A program made the position numbers and the translations under genes. From Eledone cirrhosa (Eukaryota > Mollusca > Cephalopoda > Octopoda > Eledonidae), in NCBI GenBank assembly GCA_964016885.1, contig OZ024748.1, forward strand, positions 30,912,312-30,976,311: a stretch of 64,000 bases of DNA. The letters run 5' to 3'. Positions 13,494-27,744 of the stretch are shown in pieces (position 1 is the first letter of the stretch; every line of letters begins with the position of its first letter). The notes beneath the pieces were generated by a model. That model searched no databases. It was given only the letters and a program-made list of their open reading frames with translations, and was not told where the DNA came from.

Positions 13494-16400
13494 TAGACTT
13501 AAACCCCAACTCCAAGCCTTAGACTTAAACCCGAAACCCAAGCCTAAGACTTAGACTTAAACCCCAACCCAAAGTCTTAGATTTAGACTTAACCCCATAC
13601 CCAAAGCCTTAGACATAGACATAAACCCCAAGCCCTAGACATAGATTTAAACCCCAACCCCAAGCCTTAGACTTAGACGTGAACCCCATCCCCAAGTTTT
13701 AGACTTAGACTTAAACCCCAGCCACTAGCATTAGACTTAGACTTAAACCCCAACTCCAAGTCTTAGAATTAAACCATAACCACAAGCCTTAGACATAAAC
13801 GCAAACCCCAAGTCTTAGACTTAGAATTAAACCCCAAACCCAAGCCTTAGAATTTGACTTAAACCCGTTCCCTAAACCCCAAACCCAAGACTTAGATTTA
13901 GACTTAAACTCAAAACTTAAGCCTCAGACTTAGACTTAAACCCTAAGACATAGGCATAGATTTAAACCCCAACCTCAAGCCTTAGACTAAGACTTAAATC
14001 CCAACCCCAAGCTTTAGACTTAGACGTAATCCCCAACTACAAGCCTTAGAATTAAATCATAAACACAAGCCTTAGACTTAAACCCCAACCCAAAGCCTTA
14101 GACTTAGACTTAAACCCCAACCCCAAGCCTCAGACTTAGACTTAAAGCCCAAACCTTAGACTCAGACTAAACCTCAACCCCTAGCCTTAGACGTAAACTT
14201 AAACCCCAACTCCTACACTTAGACTTAAACCCTAACCACAAGCCTTAGACTTAGACTTTAACCCCAACCCAAACCCTTAGACTTAGACTTAAACCCCAAC
14301 CCCAAGCCTCAGACTTAGACTTAAACCCCAACCCTTAGACTTAGAGTAAACCCCAACCCCTAGCCTTAGAAGTAAACTTAAAATTAGACTTAGACTTAAA
14401 CCCCAAATCCTAGCCTTAGACTTAGACTTAAACCCCAACCCCAAGCCTCAGACTTAGACTTAAACCCCAACCTTTAGACTTAGACTTAAACCCCAACCAC
14501 AAGCCTTAGACTTAGAATTTAAACCCCAATCCCAATCCTGAGACTTAGACTTAAACCCTAACCCCAAACCTTAGACTTAGACTTAAAACCCAACCCCAAG
14601 CCTCAGACTTAGACTTAAACCCCAACCCTTAGACTTGGACTAAACCCCAACCCCTAGCCTTAGACGTAAACTTAAAATTAGACTTAGACTTAAATCCCAA
14701 ACTCAAGCCTTAGAGTTAGACTTGAACCCCAACTACAAGCTTTAGACTTAGACCTAAACCCCAACCCCAAATGTCAGACTTAGATTTGAACACCAACTCC
14801 TAGCCTTAGACTTAGACTTAAACCCCAACCCCAAGCCTCAGACTTGGACTTAAACCCCAAACTTTAGACTTAGAATTAAACCCCAACCACAAGCCTTAGA
14901 CTTAGAATTTAAACCCCAATCCCAATCCTGAGACTTAGACTTAAACCCTAACCCCAAGCCTTAGACTTAAAGCCTAACCGCAACCCCAATCTTTAGACAT
15001 AGACTTAAACCTTAACCCCAAGCCTTAGACTTAGACTTAAAGCCCAACCCCAAGCCTCAGACTTAGACTGAAACCCCAACCCTGAGACTTAGACTAAACC
15101 CCAACCCCTAGCCTTAGACGTAAACTTAAAATTAGACTTAGACTTAAATCCCAAACTCAAGCCTTAGACTTAAAACCGAACCCCAAGTCTAAGACTTAGA
15201 CTTAAACCCCAACCCAAAGTCTTAGATTTAGACTTAACCCCAAACCCAAAGCATTAGACTTAGACATAAACCCCAAGCCCTAGACAGATTTAAACCCCAA
15301 CCCCAAGCCTTAGACTTAGACTTGAACCCCATCCCCAAGTTTTAGACTTAGACTTAAACCCCAACCACTAGCATTAGACTTAGACTTAAACCCCAAATCC
15401 AGGCCTTAGAATTAAACCATAACCACAAGCCTTAGACATAAACGCCAACCCCAAGTCTTAGACTTAGAATTAAACCCCAAACCCAAGCCTTATAATTAGA
15501 CTTAAACCCGTTCCCTAAACCCCAAACCCAAGACTTAGATTTAGACTTAAACTCAAAACTTAAGCCTCAGACTTAGACTTAAACCCTAAGACATAGGCAT
15601 AGATTTAAACCCCAACCTCAAGCCTTAGACTAAGACTTAAATCCCAACCCCAAGCTTTAGACTTAGACGTAATCCCCAACTACAAGCCTTAGAATTAAAT
15701 CATAAACACAAGCCTTAGACTTAAACCCCAACCCAAAGCCTTAGACTTAGACTTAAACCATAATCCCAAGCGTTAGACTTAGTCTTAAACCCCAACCACA
15801 AGACTTAGACCTAGACATAAACGCCAACCCAAAGGTTTAGACTTAGAGTTAATCACCAACCCCCAGCCTTGGAATTAGACATAAAACCGTACCCCAAATC
15901 GCAAACCCAAGCCTTAGACTTAGATTTAGACCCAAATCTGAAGCCTCAGACTTAGACTTATACCCCAAGACATAGACATAGATTTAAACCCCAACCTCAA
16001 GCCTTAGACTAAGACTTAAACCCCAACCCCAAGCATTAGAAGTAGACAATAAACACAAGCCTTAGACTTAGACTTAAAACCACAACCCCTATCCTTAGAC
16101 GTAAACTTAAACCCCAACCCCTAAACTTAGACTTAGAATTAAACCATAACCCCAAGCCTAATACTTAAACCCTAACCCCAAGCCTTAGACTTAAAGCCTA
16201 ACCGCAACCCCAATCTTTAGACATAGACTTAAACCTTAACCTCAAGCCTTAGACTTAGACTTAAAACCCAACCCCAAGCCTCAGACTTAGACTTAAACCC
16301 CAACCCTTAGACTAAGACTAAACCCCAACCCCTAGCCTTAGACGTAAACTTAAAATTAGACTTAGACTTAAATCCCAAACTCAAGCCTTAGATTAGACTT

Positions 16401-16798
16401 GAACCCCAACTACAAGCTTTAGACTTAGACCTAAACCCCAACCCCAAATGTTAGCTTTATTTTTGAACACCAACTCCTAGCCTTAGACTTAGACTTAAAC
16501 CCCAACCCCAAGCCTCAGACTTAGACTTAAACCCCAACCCTTAGACTTAGACTTAAACCCCAACCACAAACCTTAGACTTAGAATTTAAACCCCAATCCC
16601 AATCCTGAGACTTAGACTTAAACCCTCACCCACAGCCTTAGACTTAAAGCCTAACCGCAACCCTAATCTTTAGACTTAGAATTAAACTCCAACCCAAAGA
16701 CTTAGACCCTAACCCCAAGCCCAAGCATTAGACAAAGACATAAACCTTAACCCCAAGCCTTAGACTTAAACGTAAACACAAACCACAGGCCTTAGACA
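13494..16798 (+). repeat. HOR A copy 3
   Basis: Third 3,305-bp unit. It carries C at 14,901, the same state as copy 1 and unlike its two neighbours. Confidence 0.9.
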
Positions 16799-19700
16799 TA
16801 GACTTAAACCCCAACTCCAAGCCTTAGACTTAAACCCGAAACCCAAGCCTAAGACTTAGACTTAAACCCCAACCCAAAGTCTTAGATTTAGACTTAACCC
16901 CATACCCAAAGCCTTAGACATAGACATAAACCCCAAGCCCTAGACATAGATTTAAACCCCAACCCCAAGCCTTAGACTTAGACGTGAACCCCATCCCCAA
17001 GTTTTAGACTTAGACTTAAACCCCAGCCACTAGCATTAGACTTAGACTTAAACCCCAACTCCAAGTCTTAGAATTAAACCATAACCACAAGCCTTAGACA
17101 TAAACGCAAACCCCAAGTCTTAGACTTAGAATTAAACCCCAAACCCAAGCCTTAGAATTTGACTTAAACCCGTTCCCTAAACCCCAAACCCAAGACTTAG
17201 ATTTAGACTTAAACTCAAAACTTAAGCCTCAGACTTAGACTTAAACCCTAAGACATAGGCATAGATTTAAACCCCAACCTCAAGCCTTAGACTAAGACTT
17301 AAATCCCAACCCCAAGCTTTAGACTTAGACGTAATCCCCAACTACAAGCCTTAGAATTAAATCATAAACACAAGCCTTAGACTTAAACCCCAACCCAAAG
17401 CCTTAGACTTAGACTTAAACCCCAACCCCAAGCCTCAGACTTAGACTTAAAGCCCAAACCTTAGACTCAGACTAAACCTCAACCCCTAGCCTTAGACGTA
17501 AACTTAAACCCCAACTCCTACACTTAGACTTAAACCCTAACCACAAGCCTTAGACTTAGACTTTAACCCCAACCCAAACCCTTAGACTTAGACTTAAACC
17601 CCAACCCCAAGCCTCAGACTTAGACTTAAACCCCAACCCTTAGACTTAGAGTAAACCCCAACCCCTAGCCTTAGAAGTAAACTTAAAATTAGACTTAGAC
17701 TTAAACCCCAAATCCTAGCCTTAGACTTAGACTTAAACCCCAACCCCAAGCCTCAGACTTAGACTTAAACCCCAACCTTTAGACTTAGACTTAAACCCCA
17801 ACCACAAGCCTTAGACTTAGAATTTAAACCCCAATCCCAATCCTGAGACTTAGACTTAAACCCTAACCCCAAACCTTAGACTTAGACTTAAAACCCAACC
17901 CCAAGCCTCAGACTTAGACTTAAACCCCAACCCTTAGACTTGGACTAAACCCCAACCCCTAGCCTTAGACGTAAACTTAAAATTAGACTTAGACTTAAAT
18001 CCCAAACTCAAGCCTTAGAGTTAGACTTGAACCCCAACTACAAGCTTTAGACTTAGACCTAAACCCCAACCCCAAATGTCAGACTTAGATTTGAACACCA
18101 ACTCCTAGCCTTAGACTTAGACTTAAACCCCAACCCCAAGCCTCAGACTTGGACTTAAACCCCAAACTTTAGACTTAGAATTAAACCCCAACCACAAGCC
18201 TTAGATTTAGAATTTAAACCCCAATCCCAATCCTGAGACTTAGACTTAAACCCTAACCCCAAGCCTTAGACTTAAAGCCTAACCGCAACCCCAATCTTTA
18301 GACATAGACTTAAACCTTAACCCCAAGCCTTAGACTTAGACTTAAAGCCCAACCCCAAGCCTCAGACTTAGACTGAAACCCCAACCCTGAGACTTAGACT
18401 AAACCCCAACCCCTAGCCTTAGACGTAAACTTAAAATTAGACTTAGACTTAAATCCCAAACTCAAGCCTTAGACTTAAAACCGAACCCCAAGTCTAAGAC
18501 TTAGACTTAAACCCCAACCCAAAGTCTTAGATTTAGACTTAACCCCAAACCCAAAGCATTAGACTTAGACATAAACCCCAAGCCCTAGACAGATTTAAAC
18601 CCCAACCCCAAGCCTTAGACTTAGACTTGAACCCCATCCCCAAGTTTTAGACTTAGACTTAAACCCCAACCACTAGCATTAGACTTAGACTTAAACCCCA
18701 AATCCAGGCCTTAGAATTAAACCATAACCACAAGCCTTAGACATAAACGCCAACCCCAAGTCTTAGACTTAGAATTAAACCCCAAACCCAAGCCTTATAA
18801 TTAGACTTAAACCCGTTCCCTAAACCCCAAACCCAAGACTTAGATTTAGACTTAAACTCAAAACTTAAGCCTCAGACTTAGACTTAAACCCTAAGACATA
18901 GGCATAGATTTAAACCCCAACCTCAAGCCTTAGACTAAGACTTAAATCCCAACCCCAAGCTTTAGACTTAGACGTAATCCCCAACTACAAGCCTTAGAAT
19001 TAAATCATAAACACAAGCCTTAGACTTAAACCCCAACCCAAAGCCTTAGACTTAGACTTAAACCATAATCCCAAGCGTTAGACTTAGTCTTAAACCCCAA
19101 CCACAAGACTTAGACCTAGACATAAACGCCAACCCAAAGGTTTAGACTTAGAGTTAATCACCAACCCCCAGCCTTGGAATTAGACATAAAACCGTACCCC
19201 AAATCGCAAACCCAAGCCTTAGACTTAGATTTAGACCCAAATCTGAAGCCTCAGACTTAGACTTATACCCCAAGACATAGACATAGATTTAAACCCCAAC
19301 CTCAAGCCTTAGACTAAGACTTAAACCCCAACCCCAAGCATTAGAAGTAGACAATAAACACAAGCCTTAGACTTAGACTTAAAACCACAACCCCTATCCT
19401 TAGACGTAAACTTAAACCCCAACCCCTAAACTTAGACTTAGAATTAAACCATAACCCCAAGCCTAATACTTAAACCCTAACCCCAAGCCTTAGACTTAAA
19501 GCCTAACCGCAACCCCAATCTTTAGACATAGACTTAAACCTTAACCTCAAGCCTTAGACTTAGACTTAAAACCCAACCCCAAGCCTCAGACTTAGACTTA
19601 AACCCCAACCCTTAGACTAAGACTAAACCCCAACCCCTAGCCTTAGACGTAAACTTAAAATTAGACTTAGACTTAAATCCCAAACTCAAGCCTTAGATTA

Positions 19701-20103
19701 GACTTGAACCCCAACTACAAGCTTTAGACTTAGACCTAAACCCCAACCCCAAATGTTAGCTTTATTTTTGAACACCAACTCCTAGCCTTAGACTTAGACT
19801 TAAACCCCAACCCCAAGCCTCAGACTTAGACTTAAACCCCAACCCTTAGACTTAGACTTAAACCCCAACCACAAACCTTAGACTTAGAATTTAAACCCCA
19901 ATCCCAATCCTGAGACTTAGACTTAAACCCTCACCCACAGCCTTAGACTTAAAGCCTAACCGCAACCCTAATCTTTAGACTTAGAATTAAACTCCAACCC
20001 AAAGACTTAGACCCTAACCCCAAGCCCAAGCATTAGACAAAGACATAAACCTTAACCCCAAGCCTTAGACTTAAACGTAAACACAAACCACAGGCCTTAG
20101 ACA
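16799..20103 (+). repeat. HOR A copy 4, overlapping the start of HOR B
   Basis: Fourth 3,305-bp unit, with T at 18,206 as in copy 2. Its last 1.06 kb, from about 19,063, is also the first part of the 4,341-bp HOR B unit, so two higher-order repeats share this stretch. Confidence 0.9.
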
Positions 20104-23100
20104 TAGACTTAAACCCCAACCCCAAGCCTTAGTCTTAGACTTAAAATCCAACCACTAGCATTACACTTAGATTTAAACCCCAACCTTAGACATACACTTA
20201 AATCCCAACCCCAACCTTAGACATACACTTAAATCCCAACCCCAACACTTGGACTTAAACCCCAACCCCAAGCCTTAGACGTAGACTTAAACCTCAACCC
20301 AAAGCCTTAGACTTAGACTTAAACCACAACCCCATGCTTTAGATTTAGACTTACACCCCAACCACTTACCTTAGACGTAAACTTAAACCCCAACTCCAAG
20401 AATTATACTTAGATTTAAACCCCAACCTCAAGCCTTAGACGTAGACACTAACCCCAAACCAAAGCCTTAGACTTAGAATTAAACCCCAACCCCAAGCCTT
20501 ATACATAGACTTAAACCACAACCCCAAGCCTTAGAATTAAACCCTAATAACAAGCTTTAGACTTACAACATAACCCCAAACCCATGTCTTAGCCCAACAC
20601 GTAAACTTAAACACCAACACAAAGCCTTAGACTTAGACTTAAACCCCAATCACAAGCCTTAGACTTACACTTAAACCCCAATCCCAAGCCTTAGACATAG
20701 ACTTAAACCTCAACCCCATGTTTAGACTTTGACATAAAACCCAACCACAAGCCCTAGACGTAGACTTAAACCCCAACCTTAAGCGTTAGACTTAGATTTA
20801 AACTCTAAGCCATAGACATAGATTTAAACCCCAAACTCAAGCCTTAGACGTAGACTTAAACCCCAACCCCAAGCCTTAGACTTAGACTTAATCCCCAACA
20901 TTAAGCTTTAGACTTAGACTTAAACCCCAAGCCTTAGAAATAGATTAAAACCCCAACCACAAGCCTTAGACTTAGACTTACAGCCCAAGCCCAAGCCTTA
21001 GAGTTAGACTTGAAGGCCAAGCGCAAGCGTTAGACTTAGACTTGAACCCCAACCCCAAGTCTTAGACTTAGACTTAAACACCAACCACTAGCATTAGACT
21101 TTGACTTAAACCCCAACCCCAACCCTTAGAGATAGATTTAAACACCAACCCTAAGCCTTAGACTTAGACTTAAACCACAACCTCAAGCCTTAGACATACA
21201 CTGAAATCCCAACCCCAAAACATAGACATAAATTTAAACCTCAACCACTAGCATTAGATTTAGACTTAAAGCCATCACCAAGGCTTAGACTTAAACCGTA
21301 ACCCCAAGCCTTAGACTTAAACACCAACCCCACGCCTTAGACTTAGACTTACACCCAAAACCAAATCCTTAGACATAGACTTAAGTCCCAACACCAAGCC
21401 TTAGACATAGACTTAAACCCCAACCACAAGCCTTACACTTAGACTTAAACCCCAACACCAAGCCTTAGACTTAGATTTAAACACCAACTGCAAGTCTCAG
21501 ACTTAGACCTAAAGCCGAAACCTTAAATTAGACTAAAACCCGAAATCCAAGCCTGAGACTTAAACGCCAACCCAAAGCCTTAAACTTAGACATAAACGCT
21601 CCCCCCCCAAAGCCTTAGACCTAGACTTAAACCCCAAATTCAAGCCATAGACTTAAACCCTAACACCAACCTTTAGACTTAGATTTAAACCACAACCCAA
21701 GCCTTAGACGTAAAATTAAACCCCAACTCCAAGACTTAGACTTAAACCCCAACCTCAAGCCTTAGACGTAGTCTTAAAGCCCAACCCAAAGCCTTAAATT
21801 TAGACTTAAACTCAAACCCCAAGCCTTAGACATAGACATAAACCCCAACCCCAAGCTTTAGACTTAGACGTAAACCCCAACTTCAAGCCTTAGAATTAAA
21901 TCCTAACCACAAAACTTAGACTTATACCCCAAGCCCAAGCCTTAGACTTAGACTTAAACCCTAATCCCTTGCCTTAGACGCAGGCATAAACCCCAACCAC
22001 AAGCATTAGACATAACCTTAAACCCCAACACTCATCCTTAGATTTAAATACTAACCCTTAGATTTAAACCCCAACCACAAGACTTAGACTTAGAATTAAA
22101 CCCGAACCCCAAGCCTCAGACTTAGACTTAAACCCCAACCCCAAGCCTTAGAATTAGACTTAAACCCCAACCCCAAGCCTTAGAATTAGACTTAAACGCC
22201 AAACCAAAGACGTAGATTTAGACTTAAAACCCAACCACAATCCTTAGATTTAGACTTAAACCCGAACCAAAGCCTTAGACTTAGACTTAATCTCCAACCT
22301 TAGACATAGACTTAATCCCCAACATTAAGCTTTAGACTTAGACTTAAACCCCAAGCATTAGACATAGATTTAAACCCCAACCACAAGCCTTAGACTTAGT
22401 CTTAAACCCCAAGCCCAAACTTAGAGTTGGACTTGAAGCCAAAGCGCAAGCGTTAGACTTAGACCTGAACCCCAACCTCAAGCATAAGACTTAGACTTAA
22501 ACCCCAACCCCAAGACTTAGACTTAGACTTAAACCCCAACATTAAGATTTAGACTTAGACTTAAACCCCAAGCCTTAGACATAGATTTAAACCCCAAATA
22601 CAAGCCTTAGACTTAGACTTAAACCCCAACCCCAATTCTTTGTCTTAGACTTAAATCCCACCAACTAGCATTACACTTAGACATAAGCCCCAACTCCAAG
22701 CGTTAGAATTAAACCATAACCACAAACCGTATACTTAAACCCAACACCAAGCCTTAGACATAGATTTAAACCCCAACCCTAAGCCTTAGATTTAGACTTA
22801 AATCCCAACCCCAAAACATAGACTTAGACTTAAAACTCAACCACTAGCATTAGACTTAGAGTTACAGCCAACATAAAGCCTTAGACTTAAACCGTAACCC
22901 CAAGCCTTAGACTTAAACCCCAACACCAAACCTTAGATTTAGACTTAAACGCCAAACCAAAGACGTAGATTTTGACTTAAACCCTAACCACAAGACTTAG
23001 ACTTAAATCCTAACACCAACCCTTAGACTTAGACGTAGAATTAAACCCCAACCTCAAGCCTTAGACGTAAACTTAAACCGGAACCCAAACCTTAGACTTA

Positions 23101-23403
23101 GACTTAAACTCCAACCCCAAATCTTAGACATAGACGTAAACCCCAACTCCAAGCCTTAGAATTAAACCCTGACAACAACCCTTAGACTTAAACCCGAACC
23201 CCAACCTTAGCCTTAGACTTAGACTTATACCCCAAGCCCAAGCCTTAGATTTAGACATAAACCCCTACCACAAGCATTAGACTTAGCCTTAAACCCCAAC
23301 ACCCATCCTTAGATTTAAATCCGAACCCTTAGATTTAAACCCCAACCACAAGACTTAGACTTAGATTTAAACCCGAAACCCAAGCCTTAGAATTAGACTT
23401 AAA
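19063..23403 (+). repeat. HOR B copy 1
   Basis: First 4,341-bp unit. Its opening 1.06 kb is also the end of HOR A copy 4. It contains an eight-C run at 21,601-21,608. It carries ACATAAATTT near 21,226 where copies 2 and 3 have ACATAGATTT. Confidence 0.9.
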
Positions 23404-26400
23404 CCATAATCCCAAGCGTTAGACTTAGTCTTAAACCCCAACCACAAGACTTAGACCTAGACATAAACGCCAACCCAAAGGTTTAGACTTAGAGTTAATC
23501 ACCAACCCCCAGCCTTGGAATTAGACATAAAACCGTACCCCAAATCGCAAACCCAAGCCTTAGACTTAGATTTAGACCCAAATCTGAAGCCTCAGACTTA
23601 GACTTATACCCCAAGACATAGACATAGATTTAAACCCCAACCTCAAGCCTTAGACTAAGACTTAAACCCCAACCCCAAGCATTAGAAGTAGACAATAAAC
23701 ACAAGCCTTAGACTTAGACTTAAAACCACAACCCCTATCCTTAGACGTAAACTTAAACCCCAACCCCTAAACTTAGACTTAGAATTAAACCATAACCCCA
23801 AGCCTAATACTTAAACCCTAACCCCAAGCCTTAGACTTAAAGCCTAACCGCAACCCCAATCTTTAGACATAGACTTAAACCTTAACCTCAAGCCTTAGAC
23901 TTAGACTTAAAACCCAACCCCAATCCTCAGACTTAGACTTAAACCCCAACCCTTAGACTAAGACTAAACCCCAACCCCTAGCCTTAGACGTAAACTTAAA
24001 ATTAGACTTAGACTTAAATCCCAAACTCAAGCCTTAGATTAGACTTGAACCCCAACTACAAGCTTTAGACTTAGACCTAAACCCCAACCCCAAATGTTAG
24101 CTTTATTTTTGAACACCAACTCCTAGCCTTAGACTTAGACTTAAACCCCAACCCCAAGCCTCAGACTTAGACTTAAACCCCAACCCTTAGACTTAGACTT
24201 AAACCCCAACCACAAACCTTAGACTTAGAATTTAAACCCCAATCCCAATCCTGAGACTTAGACTTAAACCCTCACCCACAGCCTTAGACTTAAAGCCTAA
24301 CCGCAACCCTAATCTTTAGACTTAGAATTAAACTCCAACCCAAAGACTTAGACCCTAACCCCAAGCCCAAGCATTAGACAAAGACATAAACCTTAACCCC
24401 AAGCCTTAGACTTAAACGTAAACACAAACCACAGGCCTTAGACATAGACTTAAACCCCAACCCCAAGCCTTAGTCTTAGACTTAAAATCCAACCACTAGC
24501 ATTACACTTAGATTTAAACCCCAACCTTAGACATACACTTAAATCCCAACCCCAACCTTAGACATACACTTAAATCCCAACCCCAACACTTGGACTTAAA
24601 CCCCAACCCCAAGCCTTAGACGTAGACTTAAACCTCAACCCAAAGCCTTAGACTTAGACTTAAACCACAACCCCATGCTTTAGATTTAGACTTACACCCC
24701 AACCACTTACCTTAGACGTAAACTTAAACCCCAACTCCAAGAATTATACTTAGATTTAAACCCCAACCTCAAGCCTTAGACGTAGACACTAACCCCAAAC
24801 CAAAGCCTTAGACTTAGAATTAAACCCCAACCCCAAGCCTTATACATAGACTTAAACCACAACCCCAAGCCTTAGAATTAAACCCTAATAACAAGCTTTA
24901 GACTTACAACATAACCCCAAACCCATGTCTTAGCCCAACACGTAAACTTAAACACCAACACAAAGCCTTAGACTTAGACTTAAACCCCAATCACAAGCCT
25001 TAGACTTACACTTAAACCCCAATCCCAAGCCTTAGACATAGACTTAAACCTCAACCCCATGTTTAGACTTTGACATAAAACCCAACCACAAGCCCTAGAC
25101 GTAGACTTAAACCCCAACCTTAAGCGTTAGACTTAGATTTAAACTCTAAGCCATAGACATAGATTTAAACCCCAAACTCAAGCCTTAGACGTAGACTTAA
25201 ACCCCAACCCCAAGCCTTAGACTTAGACTTAATCCCCAACATTAAGCTTTAGACTTAGACTTAAACCCCAAGCCTTAGAAATAGATTAAAACCCCAACCA
25301 CAAGCCTTAGACTTAGACTTACAGCCCAAGCCCAAGCCTTAGAGTTAGACTTGAAGGCCAAGCGCAAGCGTTAGACTTAGACTTGAACCCCAACCCCAAG
25401 TCTTAGACTTAGACTTAAACACCAACCACTAGCATTAGACTTTGACTTAAACCCCAACCCCAACCCTTAGAGATAGATTTAAACACCAACCCTAAGCCTT
25501 AGACTTAGACTTAAACCACAACCTCAAGCCTTAGACATACACTGAAATCCCAACCCCAAAACATAGACATAGATTTAAACCTCAACCACTAGCATTAGAT
25601 TTAGACTTAAAGCCATCACCAAGGCTTAGACTTAAACCGTAACCCCAAGCCTTAGACTTAAACACCAACCCCACGCCTTAGACTTAGACTTACACCCAAA
25701 ACCAAATCCTTAGACATAGACTTAAGTCCCAACACCAAGCCTTAGACATAGACTTAAACCCCAACCACAAGCCTTACACTTAGACTTAAACCCCAACACC
25801 AAGCCTTAGACTTAGATTTAAACACCAACTGCAAGTCTCAGACTTAGACCTAAAGCCGAAACCTTAAATTAGACTAAAACCCGAAATCCAAGCCTGAGAC
25901 TTAAACGCCAACCCAAAGCCTTAAACTTAGACATAAACGCTCCCCCCCCAAAGCCTTAGACCTAGACTTAAACCCCAAATTCAAGCCATAGACTTAAACC
26001 CTAACACCAACCTTTAGACTTAGATTTAAACCACAACCCAAGCCTTAGACGTAAAATTAAACCCCAACTCCAAGACTTAGACTTAAACCCCAACCTCAAG
26101 CCTTAGACGTAGTCTTAAAGCCCAACCCAAAGCCTTAAATTTAGACTTAAACTCAAACCCCAAGCCTTAGACATAGACATAAACCCCAACCCCAAGCTTT
26201 AGACTTAGACGTAAACCCCAACTTCAAGCCTTAGAATTAAATCCTAACCACAAAACTTAGACTTATACCCCAAGCCCAAGCCTTAGACTTAGACTTAAAC
26301 CCTAATCCCTTGCCTTAGACGCAGGCATAAACCCCAACCACAAGCATTAGACATAACCTTAAACCCCAACACTCATCCTTAGATTTAAATACTAACCCTT

Positions 26401-27744
26401 AGATTTAAACCCCAACCACAAGACTTAGACTTAGAATTAAACCCGAACCCCAAGCCTCAGACTTAGACTTAAACCCCAACCCCAAGCCTTAGAATTAGAC
26501 TTAAACCCCAACCCCAAGCCTTAGAATTAGACTTAAACGCCAAACCAAAGACGTAGATTTAGACTTAAAACCCAACCACAATCCTTAGATTTAGACTTAA
26601 ACCCGAACCAAAGCCTTAGACTTAGACTTAATCTCCAACCTTAGACATAGACTTAATCCCCAACATTAAGCTTTAGACTTAGACTTAAACCCCAAGCATT
26701 AGACATAGATTTAAACCCCAACCACAAGCCTTAGACTTAGTCTTAAACCCCAAGCCCAAACTTAGAGTTGGACTTGAAGCCAAAGCGCAAGCGTTAGACT
26801 TAGACCTGAACCCCAACCTCAAGCATAAGACTTAGACTTAAACCCCAACCCCAAGACTTAGACTTAGACTTAAACCCCAACATTAAGATTTAGACTTAGA
26901 CTTAAACCCCAAGCCTTAGACATAGATTTAAACCCCAAATACAAGCCTTAGACTTAGACTTAAACCCCAACCCCAATTCTTTGTCTTAGACTTAAATCCC
27001 ACCAACTAGCATTACACTTAGACATAAGCCCCAACTCCAAGCGTTAGAATTAAACCATAACCACAAACCGTATACTTAAACCCAACACCAAGCCTTAGAC
27101 ATAGATTTAAACCCCAACCCTAAGCCTTAGATTTAGACTTAAATCCCAACCCCAAAACATAGACTTAGACTTAAAACTCAACCACTAGCATTAGACTTAG
27201 AGTTACAGCCAACATAAAGCCTTAGACTTAAACCGTAACCCCAAGCCTTAGACTTAAACCCCAACACCAAACCTTAGATTTAGACTTAAACGCCAAACCA
27301 AAGACGTAGATTTTGACTTAAACCCTAACCACAAGACTTAGACTTAAATCCTAACACCAACCCTTAGACTTAGACGTAGAATTAAACCCCAACCTCAAGC
27401 CTTAGACGTAAACTTAAACCGGAACCCAAACCTTAGACTTAGACTTAAACTCCAACCCCAAATCTTAGACATAGACGTAAACCCCAACTCCAAGCCTTAG
27501 AATTAAACCCTGACAACAACCCTTAGACTTAAACCCGAACCCCAACCTTAGCCTTAGACTTAGACTTATACCCCAAGCCCAAGCCTTAGATTTAGACATA
27601 AACCCCTACCACAAGCATTAGACTTAGCCTTAAACCCCAACACCCATCCTTAGATTTAAATCCGAACCCTTAGATTTAAACCCCAACCACAAGACTTAGA
27701 CTTAGATTTAAACCCGAAACCCAAGCCTTAGAATTAGACTTAAA
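23404..27744 (+). repeat. HOR B copy 2
   Basis: Second 4,341-bp unit. It is distinguished by CAATCCTCAG near 23,921 where the other copies have CAAGCCTCAG. The eight-C run is at 25,942-25,949. Confidence 0.9.

Larger units (their letters stand above)
6884..20103 (+). repeat. HOR A: four tandem copies of a 3,305-bp unit
   Basis: Three landmark series give the same period. The AAACCTTAGACTCAG variant is at 7,541, 10,846, 14,151 and 17,456. The marker TTAGCTTTATTTTTG is at 9,841, 13,146, 16,451 and 19,756. CCATAATCCCAAGCG starts near 9,148, 12,453, 15,758 and 19,063. Spacing is exactly 3,305 bp each time, so no net insertion or deletion separates the copies, and by eye they are almost base-for-base identical. 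Each unit holds about a hundred diverged monomers plus four copies of a CCTCAG...AAAATTAG cassette. Similarity to the left flank stops near 6,884. On the right it stops near 20,120, where the HOR B-specific part begins. Confidence 0.95.
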
